Shown piece after piece: positions 1-14,634 of a stretch of DNA of 64,000 nucleotides. A program made the translations under genes and the position numbers. Position 1 is the stretch's first letter, and each line of letters begins with the position of its first letter. Under the pieces are notes generated by a model. The model was not told where the DNA came from. It saw only the letters and a program-made list of their open reading frames with translations, and made no database searches. The stretch covers positions 1,410,001-1,474,000 of the forward strand of contig JANUWF010002022.1 of assembly GCA_026120185.1 (NCBI GenBank), given 5' to 3'. The stretch is from Voacanga thouarsii. Its lineage: Eukaryota > Streptophyta > Magnoliopsida > Gentianales > Apocynaceae.

Positions 1-1548
1 ATACACCTCAAAATATATGGTGTATCTGAGAGAAGGAATCGAACCCTTCTAAATATGGTACAAATCATGATGACTTTTGCAGACTTATTAAAATCATTTA
101 AGAGACATGCATCGGAGACTGTTGTTTATATACTAAATAGAGTTCCATAACAAACGATTGATACTACACTATTTTAGTTATTCTTTGGTTGGAAACTAAA
201 GGTGTCTCACATGAAAATATAGGATTGCCCTGCCTTTGTAAAAAGGCCCCAATCTGACATACTTGAAAGTAAGTTTAACAAATATTAGTTTGTTGGATAT
301 CCAAAAGAATTATTTAGATATTACTTTTATCTCCCTTCTGAAAATAAAGTGTTTGTTTCAAAGCATACAGTCTTCTTATAGAAGGAGTACATACTTAAAG
401 GGGCAGTGGGAGTAAAATTGAACACAATAAAGTTCAAAAAGAGCAAACAAACATGGATCAAACGTCTAAACCCACATCTATTAGGAGAATAGATGAAACT
501 TCATCTATATAAGAATCTCATAGGTCGAGTAGGATACGACACCTAAGAGATATGGATTTCTCATAAGTGACCATAATGATCTATTGTTTATAGATGAAGA
601 TAAACCTACTACTTACAAGGATATTCAAAATAGTTCAGAATCTGACAAATGGCTTGAAGCCATGAAGTCATAAATGGATTCCATGTATGACAACCAAGTA
701 TGGACATTATTTGATCCACCTGAAGGAATCAACTCTATTGGATGCACATTGGTTTTCAAAAAGAAAATTGGCATGGATGGTAACATAGTTACCTAAAAAG
801 TACAACTGGTTGCTAAAGGTTATCGTTAAAAACATAGTATTGACTGTAACGAAACTTTCTCACAAGTTGCCATTCTAAAATTCATAAATATACTCCTAGC
901 ACTTACCGCCCATTATGAATATAAGGTCTGGCATATGGATATGAAAATAGCTTTCTTAATTGGAAACCTAACTGAGGAAGTGTACATGATACAACCTGAG
1001 GATTTCATATATAAAGATAGTACAAAAGTGTGCAAGTTGCAAAGGTCTGTTTATGGACTTAGCAAGCTTCTATGAGTTGGAACATCCATTTTGGTTTCTT
1101 TCAAAATAAATGATGAACCTTGTGTATACAAGAAGGTTAGTGGGAATGCAGCCATTTTCTTATTACTTTATATAGATGACATATTGTTAATAAGAAATAA
1201 TGTCTTGGTTCTTCAATCTGTAAAGAATTAGTTGTCCAAGAAGTTTTCCATGAAAGACCTTGGAGAAGTAAACTATATTCTAGGAATAAGAATCTATAGA
1301 GATAGATTAAAATGGTTGCTCGGTTTTTCACAGTCAACATACATAGACAAAGTGTTGCAGAAGTTCAACGTAGATTAATCTAAAAAAGGATTCTTACCTA
1401 TGTCTCATGGAGTAAGCCTTCCAAAATCGATATCTCCCAAGATACAAGTTGAAAGCGATCACATGAGTAGAATTCTATATGCCTAGGCAATTGGATCTAT
1501 CATATATGATATGATATGTAGTAGACCCAATGTATTATGTGTTCTCAG
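1..1548 (+). pseudogene. Ty1/copia pol remnant (integrase end, RT, start of RNase H)
   Basis: A broken copia polyprotein. The end of the integrase core is readable near 30-330 (translation ERRNRTLLNMV, then ETVVYILNRVP). Reverse transcriptase follows, with the catalytic YIDD box near 1170-1180 and the family stretch QSTYIDKVLQKFNVD near 1330-1375. Stops and frameshifts interrupt it throughout, so no long ORF survives. The frame is cut at 1548, where the LTR of a gypsy element begins. Its left end lies outside the window. The match to copia pol is by motif and domain order; the clade (Angela/Tork-like) is a guess. Confidence 0.85.
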
Positions 1549-4466
1549 TGTAACACCCCGCATTCCTTTTCTTGACATAGTGGGCCAGCTCGGGTGGGAT
1601 GTCGCCCCGTCAGATCTCTCAGACTAGGGGTCTTTATAATGATATAAACTTAAAGCAAAGGAGTATAAGTCGAAACTTAAATAAATACATACAACATACT
1701 CTTTCATTACAAATACACGAGTTCTGATAGATACATCATTAGGTTTCCCCAAAATACACAGGACAAAATGGCTCCAACCTCCATGTACAATGATCATGCC
1801 AAAAGATTTACTAACTAGCCCTAAATGGCAAAGTCCGGGTAGTACCGTCGCTAGTCTTCAACTTCAATCCCTAAAAAAAAGAAAAACATATGTGTGAGTG
1901 GAATACTCAGTGAGTCCCGTGTGTGCTAGTGTTATACGTAGAAGAGAAAGGCATTTATTTAAATTTCTTTATTAAAATAAGTTCTATGATAGGGAAATAG
2001 CAGTAATTGGTAATTTTAAGATCAATTTATCATATACTTTTGAAAAATAATGATTTCCAAACACATGGCCCCCAATTCAATAAATGCGGATTCTTCCCCA
2101 CTTGGAAGTGCAACCCGCGTGCAAAGTTCGGGGAACTTCGCCTTCGGCTACACGGTCTCTTGTGCCAAGGACTGCGCCTTACAGCACATCACCCGTGATA
2201 TGCCAGAAGGGTGAGCAGCGGACATATGTACCTCACCGTGCACTTAAGGATCTTTTACTTGCCACCATAAGCCAGGGGTCCCAATCCTGACATCAATCAC
2301 CATCGAGGTGGCAAGGGATTGAACACACTGAGTGTCCCCGCTTGGTATCATGTGAACAACCCACCATCACAATCACAAGGCAATTGCCGGGCTCACAGCG
2401 GCTAGCCAGGGATGGCTAATTCCATTATCTTGCCGCCCCGTTCGGAGTAAGATAAGCCCAATAACTGGACTGGGTTATTTGGGTTCATCTATCTCTAACG
2501 AGGGCTAGTACAAAGGTCAAAGCCCTTGCTGAGTACTCAATGCAACAATACCAACCCTATCTGACTGATCAGGCCAGAGGGTTATCTGATCCCGTAGGAT
2601 CTTCAATCAAAACATTTTGGGGCCAAAACAACATTTTCCAAAATCATGTTGAAACCAGATAAAAGGTTTTACTCACACATCAAAACGTGTTTCCAAGAGT
2701 AATCGGGTTATTTTTCCCGTACTCAATCACATAAGTCATTTTCCAAGGACATTCGGGTCATCTTACCCATACCAAGTTCCAAAAGACTTTTTGAGGGTAT
2801 CCGAGTCATTTTACCCTTACCCGAATTGAAATATATTCACAAGAGTTCCAATAAGGATAATTCGGTCATTTACCAAATACCCGAGTTCCAAAAGTTTCAT
2901 AAATCATTCTAATAAGGATATCTGGATCATTTTCCAAATACCCGATTCTAAAGTTTATTATTTTCCGGAAATCTCAAATATTTAATCCAAAATTACTAAA
3001 TTCACATAATTCGTGTTTTAATCATCCAATAAGGTTTTCAACCCAATTATGAAATTCATTCAAGTCGAAATAGCATAAAAATAAGTCTTGCTCATGTATT
3101 CCATAACCATATTTAAACATTTCCAAAACGGTATAAAACATGTCATTTCATGGAAAATTAAAGCACACTAGCCTTTAAAAAGGTTTTAGAAATCATAGGG
3201 ACTCACCTTGTATATTAGGCCGAAGTTGCACTTGAGTATAGCCCTAGAAGGGGTTCCCTCGACTTGATTCACCTACATCATTAGTACATTTCCTTATTAT
3301 TACTTAATAGATTCAAATACCTAATGGTTTAAATAAGGTTTCTATAATTTTCTTAAAGAAATAAATGGGTTAGTGCTTTTGATGGTTTTTCTGGTTTTAC
3401 AGCTTTACCACCCTTCACCATTTATCACACAATTTATTCAATATAAGTCCAAATAGGGTGAGGCTACTTCCATAATATCCCTAAGATATCCCTCTATCAA
3501 TTCCTGGTCATAAGTCCTGTAAATTCCATCCCATTTTGTACAGTTTTCCAGTTAAGTTCACTGCTCCGGGATTTAGGATCCAGATTTGTCATCTTCCAGT
3601 GTTTTGTGCATATCTCCTTCAATACAAGTCCAAATGAGGTGAAACCACTTCTAAAATACTCCTAGGACGTCTGTGTATCAACTTCAGGTCATATTATATT
3701 CAAAACTCTCTCCATTTCGTTCAGTAGTTTATCTAAACTTACTGATCCGAGTTGATGGTTCAAACCACAGTTTAGATGCTCAACTTGTTTTAATTAATTT
3801 CTATGGTTTCTTCAACATACCCTACCATATTTAAACCCTTCACTACATCATTTATCCTCCCAAAATCAGTATTCCAACAAGTTCTCATGCTCAGCACTTT
3901 TCTTTAGTTCAAACAAACAAGTTATACCAAGTTCACCAAACCAGTAAATTTTGGCAGATTACATTATTCTTGCTATTTTCTGATTTCGCATCCAACTAAG
4001 CTCACATCACATGATCCAAATCCTTCCTAACTAGTCTAGGACATGCTTAGCATTATTTTTTTTCAAATTCCAGCAAATCATCACTCCAAAAAGCAGTAAA
4101 TAAACTGAAAATCATATCTACTTCATCACTCATCCAACCGGTAAATCAACCATCACCGAAATCAACATATTTTCATCACTTAACTTCAACAATCTTTATA
4201 TGCAGCTAGTCTCCATCTTCTAGTACCATTTTCTTAGCTTTCAAGAGTGATCTCTTACCTTTCAAAGATGAAAACAAGCTGCAACTCTCCCTCCTTTTCT
4301 TCCTCTTCCTTGCTGCCGGTCCTTCTCTTCTCCTCCTTGCTGCCGAAATTCTTCTCCCTCTTTTGGTCTTTCTTTTGTTTTTCACTTCCTCTCTTCTCTT
4401 CTCTATTTTTTTTTTCCCCTTCTTCTTGCTGCTTTTCCCTTTGGCCAAAATTCTCCTCCATGGCTC

Positions 4467-4478
4467 CTATTTATATAG
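4467..4478 (-). promoter_or_regulatory. TATA box in the Tekay-like LTR
   Basis: The minus strand reads CTATATAAATAG. It lies about 680 nt from the LTR start, as expected for a U3/R boundary. Promoter function is inferred from motif and position. Confidence 0.4.
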
Positions 4479-4800
4479 CTAGCTTCCTTGATCCTACCTT
4501 GGTCTTAATAAAAGATTTATGGTGAGTTGGCCATTTCAAGAGAGTTGTGGATTACCCTAGAAGGTTCTAGGATCCTCTAGGGGTTTTGAATAAATTCTTA
4601 AAATCTCTTGGGATCACTAATTTCTAAATCATGAGTAACTCACCCTAATCCCACTTAGCTTAATTAAGCTTAATTAGAGAAAGTCTAAAAATAATCAAAC
4701 TTGGTAAAAAATATCATGCTAGTGGGCCCTCTTCATTTACTTCTTGTGGGTCCCTTAAAATATCTTATATATAATATAATATAGCAAGGATATTTATAGT

Positions 4801-4801
<1 letters not shown>

Positions 4802-4835
<34 letters not shown>
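4802..4835. repeat. (TA)n microsatellite
   Basis: About 16 TA units inside the U3 part of the Tekay-like LTR. Confidence 0.9.
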
Positions 4836-4840
<5 letters not shown>

Positions 4841-5159
4841 TAATGGTAAAATAATATAACAATGCAACATAATTATTGAATTTAATTATGCTATAATATA
4901 ATATGGCCAATGGATTTTAGTAGTAATAATAAATATAAAATAACCTCAAGGGTTATAGAATAATAATTTTAATGAAATAAAATAAAATACATTAATAATA
5001 GCAAAAAAAAAATAATATTATGAATAGTATTAATTTGTGGCCTTAATAACACTATTAATAATATAGAAAAATAAATATATCATTAATTCCTTTCATATTT
5101 ATTCTTAGTGTAAACAAGTCTACCCTACATAAATCCTTTATATAAGGCGGGTTATTACA

Positions 5160-5176
5160 ATCTCCTCTCCTAAAAG
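5160..5176 (-). other. Polypurine tract of the chromovirus
   Basis: The minus strand reads CTTTTAGGAGAGGAGAT immediately before the LTR start. The same position carries AAGGAGGGGAGAC at 18568 and AAGAAGGGGAGA at 62056, so it is a family feature. In the family it primes plus-strand DNA synthesis. Confidence 0.75.
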
Positions 5177-5193
5177 GAATTTCGTCCCCGAAA

Positions 5194-6474
5194 TTATAAC
5201 CTACCTTCAAAGAGTTCTGGATAAAGCTTATACATTTCTGCTTTTGTCTCCCACGAAGCATCCTCCACAGGATGATGACTCCATAGTACTTTAACAAGTG
5301 GGATTTGCTTCTGCCGCAACATCTTCTCGGCGCGCTCTAGGATTTTAATTGGCCTTTCTGCATAGTTCAAATTTGGTGACAACTCTATGGCATCATCATT
5401 CAAAATATGACCGGGGTCCGCTATATAACGCCTAAGTTGTGATACATGGAATACATCGTGGATACCCTGAAGCTCTGATGGTAATCTTAATCTATAGGCC
5501 ACTTTTCCAGTTCTCTCGATGATGGGAAAGGGTCCAACATACCGTGGGGCTAGCTTCTTCCTTCGAGTTCCCTTACCTCGACGGGGTGTTAACCTTAAGA
5601 ATACTATGTCACCAACGCTGAATTCCACATCTTTCCGACGGCGATCTGCATAACTTTTCTGCCTACTCTGGGTAATCTCCAATTTCTCCTTAATTTGCAA
5701 CATCTTTTCTCGTGCCCTTTCCATATCCAGGACATCATATTGCTCTTGCTGCCATCCTAAGGTTTCCCAATACAAAGGAGATCGGCACTTCCGTCCATAC
5801 AAAGCTTCAAATGGTACCATTCCAATTGAGGATTGATAACTATTGTTGTAGGCAAATTCCGCATAGGCCAAATTATCAACCCATCTTTTCCCAAAATCCA
5901 GCACACATGCTCTCAACATGTCTTCCAAGATTTGGATTACCCGCTCTGTCTGCCCATCAGTCTGAGGGTGTGCCGTGGTGCTAAATTTTAGAGTAGTCCC
6001 ATACTGTTGTTGCATCTTCCTCCAAAATCGAGAAGTGAACTTGGGATCCCAGTCAGATACAATGCTGGAAGGTACTCCATGAAGTCTGATTACTTCCTCC
6101 ATATAAATCTTACTTAATTTCTCCAAAGAGTCTCGTTCACTTATGGGTACAAAGTGAGCTGTCTTTGTTAACCGATCTACAATCACCCAAACTGCATCTC
6201 GTTGTCCAATGGTTACGGGTAAACCGGTTACAAAGTCCACGGTGACTTCATCCCATTTCCATTCAGGTGCTGGTAGAGGTTGCAGTAATCCTCCGGGCTT
6301 TTGGTGATCTATCTTCACCTTTTGACAGGTAAGACATTGAGCAACAATCCGAGAAGCATCGTTCTTCATACCTATCCACCAAAAATGCTGCCTCAAGTCT
6401 TGATACATTTTTACTGCTCCAGGGTGAATGGTGTATTTACTCCGATGTGCTTCTGTCAAAATTTCCTGCTTCAT
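5194..6474 (-). CDS. Chromovirus integrase with C-terminal chromodomain (426 aa open frame)
   Basis: This is the best-preserved coding segment in the window. Near residues 8-52 there is an HHCC zinc-binding region (AHRSKYTIHPG ... CLTCQ). The DDE core follows: an Asp in VTVDFVTGLP, a second in IVSDWDPKFTSRFW, and a Glu in QTDGQTERVIQ. FEALYGRKCRSPLYW and a GPF...YRLRLP...HDVFHVSQLRRYI region come next. The last ~50 residues form a chromodomain (RPIKILERAEKMLR ... PVEDASWETKAEM), which in chromoviruses guides integration to chromatin marks. The listed start is only the first Met after an in-frame TGA at 6501-6499; in the living element this was an internal part of pol. It ends 34 nt before the 3' LTR. 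Expression is not implied, since the upstream pol is lost. Confidence 0.9.
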   Translation of the reverse strand: MKQEILTEAHRSKYTIHPGAVKMYQDLRQHFWWIGMKNDASRIVAQCLTCQKVKIDHQKPGGLLQPLPAPEWKWDEVTVDFVTGLPVTIGQRDAVWVIVDRLTKTAHFVPISERDSLEKLSKIYMEEVIRLHGVPSSIVSDWDPKFTSRFWRKMQQQYGTTLKFSTTAHPQTDGQTERVIQILEDMLRACVLDFGKRWVDNLAYAEFAYNNSYQSSIGMVPFEALYGRKCRSPLYWETLGWQQEQYDVLDMERAREKMLQIKEKLEITQSRQKSYADRRRKDVEFSVGDIVFLRLTPRRGKGTRRKKLAPRYVGPFPIIERTGKVAYRLRLPSELQGIHDVFHVSQLRRYIADPGHILNDDAIELSPNLNYAERPIKILERAEKMLRQKQIPLVKVLWSHHPVEDASWETKAEMYKLYPELFEGRL

Positions 6475-6579
6475 AGGAGCTTGTCTCGGTATACAATATC
6501 ATCCTCTAAATCGGAGGATCCCTGCATCATCTTCGTAGAAATCAGTTTTGTTTTGTTCCTTGCTTTTTGCCTTGATCTG

Positions 6580-6969
6580 CTACAACTCCCGGTCTTGCTC
6601 CTGAACTCTTTTCAATTGTTGTAACCATACAGGCTGCATTGATATGTTATTCATCCAGATTCGTCCTTCAAGTGCCACTGCTTCCAACTCTGGGGTTTGC
6701 ACCATCCGTAGTGCGGATATACGTCCTTTTCTAATCAATGCATCTACCACTACATTGGCCTTTCCCGGATGGTACTTGATTGGGTAGCGAAATTCTTCTA
6801 AGAACTCCATCCACCTTCCCTGTGTCATATTTAAGTCTTTTTGAGTGAAGATATATTTCAAGCTTTTGTGGTCGGTAAAAACCTCAAATTCCGCTCTATA
6901 ATGATAATGCTTCCACTTTTTCAGGGCGAACACAATGGCTGCTAATTCTAAATCATATATCATTGGCAC
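6580..6969 (-). pseudogene. Chromovirus RNase H fragment
   Basis: Translation shows the RNase H block of gypsy pol: [14 protein letters not shown], then [19 protein letters not shown], then [13 protein letters not shown]. It lies upstream of the integrase frame and on the same strand. The link region (6475-6580) contains stop codons, including TGA at 6501-6499 where the family usually has Arg. On its 5' side the frame is lost at about 6966, where an unrelated copia LTR begins. RT, protease and gag of this element are therefore absent. Confidence 0.85.
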
Positions 6970-7385
6970 TAAATAGATATCTGTGTGATTATCTCATAGC
7001 TAGGTAATCCATTGTACATATTCCATTAACAAGTATCCATATGTTAACTTTGATTATCTCAATACTCACGGATATGAGAACCACCGCCCGATCAAATAAG
7101 GAAGTCTAACACATGCTAGTCTTAACGCATTAATGATCTTCTGTCTCATTAATACTACGACCAGGGACTATTTAAGTACTAACACTATACAGTGTAGTAG
7201 GAATCTCTATCATGATTTCCTTAACACAGTGTTGTACTAGGGACTTTATCTAACAATTATATTACACAAAAGTAAACAAAAGAAATTGTAAGATAAAAAA
7301 TGTCTTTTATTAAAATAAAATGTGTTATATAAAACGTACTGTGATTGCCTCTATGGAATAACAGTAATAACGTGTTGCTGGCACA
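6966..7385 (-). repeat. Ty1/copia LTR fragment
   Basis: Reverse-complemented, this carries the 5' part of a copia-type LTR: a CATAGAGGCAATCACAG block, an A/T-rich stretch with AATAAAA, and a long GTTAGTACTTAAATAGTCCC-type region. It joins the broken RNase H frame on one side and an Athila-like LTR on the other. Both borders are approximate (about 10 nt). The assignment rests on resemblance to plant copia LTR starts. Confidence 0.5.
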
Positions 7386-8484
7386 CACTTCGATGAAATA
7401 AAAAACTGGTGAAACAGAGCTGAATAGAGCCGAACCGGCACTGGCTAGGTAGCTGGAGGCGGCGCCGGCTGCACTCTGGAAGAGGTGGTGCGAAAAAAAA
7501 AAAAATCAGTGAACGGATGGAGAATTTAGAAATTAAAATAGAAAATTACTCGAATTCGAGGAGGAATTCTTCAAATCAAGGAGGATTGTACAAGAGGGTC
7601 TGCAAAGGAAGAAGAAGAAGGCTTGTCTATGAGTGCTTTCTTTTAATTTTGTTTTCTTTTTCTTGAACAATGATGTATTAATTTTTTTATTGTAATTTGA
7701 CATTATTTTCGGTATTCATGATTTTTAGAGTTAATTTGATCATTTGATTAATTGATTGTTTTTCTCGGTATTTAATTACTTATGATGATTATGAGATTAA
7801 TTTGTTATTTCTTTTTATTAACTTGCTTGGAAAATGGGTTTATGGTGATATCAATTTATTAATTTCATATTTGTTTCCTATTAACTTGCTTGGAAAAGGG
7901 GTTAATTGCTAAGAATTGGGTAATTAAAGGTTGATTAATGTTTGATAGGATATGAATTCATTGGTTAATTTCATGTTTTAAATTTAACAGGATATGAAAA
8001 TTTAATCAAGGATTGTGTTAAATGCATCTTTTAGGTGAATTAGTTGAGACACGATATGTGATGTTAATTTGTTTAGAGGATAGTGATTTCATGAATTGGA
8101 AAAGAAGTGAATCTATCTTAATCCTTCATGATGCCAAGAGAATGATTAATTATGATAATGATTAGGTACTTTAAGGTTATGTTTGTCAAAATAATGGTTT
8201 GAGTTATATAATTCTCCATTCTTGACATGTATATATATTCTTTCGTTTTATTTTATTTTCCTTTTTATTCTTTTTCAGTATATTGAGTTGGTTAAAAAAA
8301 TGAAAGCAAAGTGATTAATACATATTTGTTCTTTGAGGATCGATACTCATTTTAAACCCTATGCTATGTTTAATGATGAGTATGCTTGCTCATATGTGTA
8401 ATTTGGGATTAACATTTTAATTTAAACTTGATTGGGAATATGCTTATTTTTATATGATTTATATACTCAAATTCAAACACATCA
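7386..8484 (+). repeat. Athila-like LTR fragment (3' two thirds)
   Basis: This matches the other Athila-like LTRs of the window segment by segment. There is a GGCGGCGCCGGC cluster near 7460, a CAAGGAGGATTGTACAAG leader, GGCTTGTCTATGAGTGCTTTC, a GATGTATTAAT...TTGTAATTTGACATTATTTT block, and a final ...ACATCA at 8484 equivalent to the ...GCATCA ends elsewhere. The U3 start is missing. No primer-binding site follows, so it is a 3' LTR or solo-LTR relic. Confidence 0.72.
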
Positions 8485-11171
<2,687 letters not shown>

Positions 11172-11191
11172 CTGATGACAACAAGTCCATA

Positions 11192-11323
11192 ACATTATTG
11201 GAGAGAACCTTCGTAGGATTGGAGACATCAAAACCATATCAGATATCATGGAAGAGGAAGCTCGAAGGACAAGTAAGCTTGTGGACAATTTGACTAATGT
11301 CATTGAGGCCTATATGGTATAAG
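11192..11323 (+). pseudogene. Unrecognised exon-like coding segment
   Basis: One frame reads cleanly for 43 codons with a non-repetitive, charged, helix-like composition (segments GENLRRIGDIKTISDIM and EEARRTSKLVDNLTNVIEAYM), ending with V and a TAA. It starts just after the Tekay-like LTR end at 11171, which may have removed the upstream part. Composition and the alternation of charged and hydrophobic residues look like a real protein C-terminus. It could be the last exon of a DNA-transposon protein or of a host gene. I do not recognise the family. Confidence 0.35.
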
Positions 11324-11579
11324 TTTATTCCAATACAGAGATTCTTGGTTTTCGTTACTTATTTGTTATCCAATTTATGTTCCCCCTTTTTTTCTTCCTT
11401 TAGCACACAGAAATGACGTATTTATATACTATACTTCCTATTTTTGAACAATTTTTGTTAGATGACTGTGAATGTTAAAGGATGTTATGAAATTTATATT
11501 TAAATTTGACATTCTCTTTATTGTGGTGTACTTTTGATTATTTTAGCAGCTGTATTTTATTTGCCGTAGAAATAGCTCT

Positions 11580-11623
11580 CTGTGTGTGTGCGCGCGCATG
11601 TGTGTGTGTGTGTGTGTGTGTGT
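11580..11623. repeat. (TG)n/(CG)n microsatellite
   Basis: Alternating TG units interrupted by CGCGCGCA. It lies in the non-coding tract after the exon-like segment. Confidence 0.9.
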
Positions 11624-11879
11624 ATTTATTGGTATGACAAGGGAAAAAAAAAGGCCTATCATGGAATAAAAAAGAAAAAGTTGTCAATCAAGGGGAAAAA
11701 TGTCTATCATGGCAAAGAAAAAAGGCCTATCATGACATTTTTACATCGTCACATGATTTTTGTGACTCGACTTTGGACAATATCTTTCAAAGCATCACTA
11801 CACTTTTTTAGTGTTACGAAAGTTGTTTTTCATATATTGTTAATGACACCCGTTTTTAATAATGAGTGATGAAAATTAT

Positions 11880-12183
11880 GCTACCTATTCATATGACCTT
11901 TTTCACATTTGTTATTAATAGTTTAATATTCATTTCATATTTTCTGACGATTCATGTTATTTAGTGACATTCTTTTCTAATAACAGATATAAAAAATTAC
12001 GCCACCTATTCTTGTGACATTTTCATTTTTGTCATTAATAGTCAAATATTCAACTCATAATTTGTATAACAATTCATGGTATTTTGTGACCTTATCTTTT
12101 AATAGTTGGTGACGATAAATACATCACCTATTAGTAGGACATTTTCATTTTTGTCACGAATAGTTAAATATTTCACTCATATC
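11880..12183. repeat. Degenerate ~120 bp tandem repeat (left part of a split unit)
   Basis: Two and a half copies start near 11880, 12001 and 12123. Each has (C/G)CACCTATT..TGACATTTTCATTTTTGT, then AATAGT.AAATATTCA, then AACAATTCATGGTATTTTGTGAC. The third copy stops where the Athila-like LTR begins (12184). Similar AACAATTCATAAGCTATTTTATGAC sequence resumes just after that element at 23460-23490. Subterminal repeats with TGAC/GTCA words are common near CACTA transposon ends. That identity is only a possibility here. 11324-11879 holds no recognisable gene. Confidence 0.5.
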
Positions 12184-13578
12184 TGATGCGTAAATTTTCG
12201 GTGTATAAAAATCATTAAAATTTAATTCCATTCCTTAGCTATGTTTTAATTAAAATATTAATCTCAAAATACACATATAAGCAAGTATACTTATCACAAC
12301 TATAGTATAGGGAATTAATAAGTATCGATCCTTAAAGGAACAAATACATACTAATCATTTTTCATTCATTCTTTAACCGACCAACTAAAGTGATAAGATA
12401 GTAAAAAGAAGAATAAAGAAATATGTACAACCTAGGGATGTGAAAATATACAAGTTAGACAATTATTCAAGAATACAAGATAATGAATCATTTAGCAATT
12501 ATCTCAACTAATCATCATCTTGGAATCATGAAAAAATATAAAGTAAAATTTAATTGTTTTACAAGTCATGAATCCACTTATATAGTCTCTATTTTTTTCC
12601 TAATCTATGGAATCACTATCTTTTGATAAAATTAGCATATTTCCCAATCAAATCAACATAACCAAAACATGCATCAAACATAATTCCTCATAAATATGAA
12701 ATTAGCTAATGATCCTATGCTCTAGGCGAGATCAACTAATCTTTGATCACTTTAGTCTTTTTATCTTAACTTTATTTTCCAAGTCTATTAAGATTTAACA
12801 ACCCGAATATCATTTTTCAAGTCAATTAGAAGAAATCGCACAAATAACCAATAATAACAAGTAATCAAATATCAAGGATGATAGAAAATTGATCAAATAA
12901 CTAAATTAACACAAAACTGTGAATCTCAAAATAATGTCAAATTATAATAAAAAATATTGAATACATCATTGTTTAAGTATAAGAAAACAAAGCTGAAAGA
13001 AAGCACTCATAGACAAGCCTCATTATTCTCTTTTGAAGACTCTATTGAACAACCCTCCTTGAATGGTGAATCTCTTCTTCTTTGAGTGATTGGAAGTTTT
13101 GCTCTTGGATTCACTACTTTTCTCTTGTGTTTTCTCTTAGTTTTATAGGCTTATTTGATGCTAAAATTCATTGCTTGAGAAGTCTTAGCCAAGTAGGATT
13201 CAGAAAATACCAAAATCTTTAGAAAATTACTAAATTCGTGCACAGAATTTTTGCCTCTCTAGAACGAACTTGGCACTGGGTCCAGTCGATCCACTTGGCG
13301 CTAGGTGTATTCTATTTTTCCTCCTGGAACTGCTATGTTTTTCTCTGCTCGGCCAGAGTGGACCTAGTGCCTGGTGCCTTCTTTGGACCTGGCGCCACAT
13401 GTATTTTGGAATTTGTCCACTTTTGCTTGAAATCAACTTAAATCTACACAAATTTGTCAAAAACACTTTCTACAAGAAAAATTCTAAATAGAAAGGAATA
13501 TGCCTAGTTTTTACATCAAAATTATATTAATTTAGTCTCAAATAACTAGGAAAATAGTGAAGATTTTAGCCCATATCA
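12184..13578 (-). repeat. 3' LTR of the 12184-23437 Athila-like element
   Basis: On the minus strand it runs TGATATGGGCTAAAATC ... AATTTACGCATCA. It contains a GGCGCC-type cluster (13268-13402), a TATAAAA box at 13147-13141, and the AGGCTTGTCTATGAGTGC block shared by all family members here. It is colinear with the 5' LTR at 22057-23437. Confidence 0.85.
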
Positions 13579-13597
13579 TATACCCATACACTTGAAC

Positions 13598-13619
13598 TTT
13601 TGCTTGTCCTCAAGCAAAA
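13598..13619 (-). other. Stem-loop upstream of the polypurine tract
   Basis: A perfect 9 bp inverted repeat, TTTTGCTTG / CAAGCAAAA, with a 4-nt loop. It lies about 20 nt internal to the 3' LTR. An equivalent 8 bp hairpin occurs at 32138-32157 in the plus-strand relative, and a degenerate one at 54384-54402. Confidence 0.6.
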
Positions 13620-14620
13620 CATTTAAGTCAACAAAATCACCAAGAAAACACAAACCTTTATTCTTCCAAAAATTTTGAGATATAACAAGAATTATAACTT
13701 CCCTTCAAACTTTAGATAAAGCTCTTTCCATTTATCAAGCCCTTTTAAAATAATTCAACCTTTGAAGCATTTGATAAGATATCACAAAACTCCTAAAGTC
13801 AAATTAATCAAGTGTATACTTTAGTCTAAAAAATTATTTAATCTTTCAAGTAAGAACATAGATAACATGAATTACACAAGTTAAGCAATCTATCAACTCA
13901 AGCATTATAAATTCAAAAATTGCTCAACTTAAGCCATGATGTAAGGAAAGCATTCCAAAATTTTTTTTCTTTGAATTTTTTTTTTAATGACTTAGGGAAT
14001 TGATAGCCTCAAGTACATGGATTTCTCTTCACACACCATATTGGCTCTCTTGTAATCATCAGTCATCATTTTTTCAACATTTTCCCTCTCTTTTTCTTAC
14101 GGGAATTCATAGCCTTAAGAAAATGGATTTCTCTTGACTATCCATATTGGCCCCTATAATCAAGCCAAAGTAATGCTTTCTCCTCTTCAAAGAGGAAACA
14201 ACCATTGACTCATTGTGCTCAATTTTTCAACTCATAAAAATTTTCCACAATCTTTCCTCTCAAAGATCTTTTATCTTTTCACATTCCTTATCACAACTTT
14301 AAGCTAAGTAAAGTTTAAACCCATAATATAAGAACTAGCCAACAAACTTTCCCCACACATCATATTCTCCATATTCAAAATAGATGAGTCAAATAACATT
14401 CCAACACTAATGCATAATGAAGATTAATCCAAATTCTCAAGTCTTCAAAAATATCCTATCTAATAAACTAATTTCATAAAAATCCACCAAATGATTGACA
14501 AAAATTCATATCCCAAGTACAAATAAGAATTACAACCTTGCTAAATAATGAAAATCACAAAAAAAATTGAAAATTTTTGCACAAAAATGATATGTAAAAT
14601 ATCTTCAATACCTAAACTAT

Positions 14621-14634
14621 CCCCCACACTTAAA
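14621..14634 (-). other. Internal polypurine-tract-like motif
   Basis: The minus strand reads TTTAAGTGTGGGGG, preceded by GACAATGTCTCA. This second purine tract, upstream of the true one, is a recurrent feature of Athila-type 3' regions. Here it recurs at 55452, 55755 and 56073. The surrounding 13620-14937 holds no recognisable gene. Confidence 0.5.

Larger units (their letters stand above)
1549..5159 (-). repeat. 3' LTR of a Tekay/Del-like chromovirus
   Basis: Read on the minus strand, the LTR starts TGTAATAACCCGCC at 5159, directly after a purine tract, and ends GGGGTGTTACA at 1549. TG...CA ends and a length of 3.6 kb suit Tekay/Del chromoviruses, which have very long LTRs. The end sequence with GGGGCGACATCCC is shared with the LTRs ending at 11171 and 15173. 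It contains a TATA-like box, a (TA)n tract, and a polypyrimidine block near 4270-4440 that creates spurious short ORFs. The 5 bp to its left are CTCAG. The partner flank is not identifiable because the element's 5' half is missing. Confidence 0.82.

Noticed and set aside
4206..4525. Lys/Arg/Glu-rich and Ser/Phe-rich open frames on opposite strands
   Set aside because: They mirror one polypyrimidine block inside the Tekay-like LTR; no domain and no conservation in the other LTR copies.
11880..12183. Mutator-like or MITE identity for the ~120 bp repeats
   Set aside because: No terminal inverted repeat or 9-bp duplication seen; only a CACTA-style resemblance, left as a possibility.
13230..13491. 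Overlapping frames of 60-80 codons around the GGCGCC cluster
   Set aside because: Frames on both strands created by locally higher GC in the LTR promoter; same artefact at 23160-23351 and 58444-58683.
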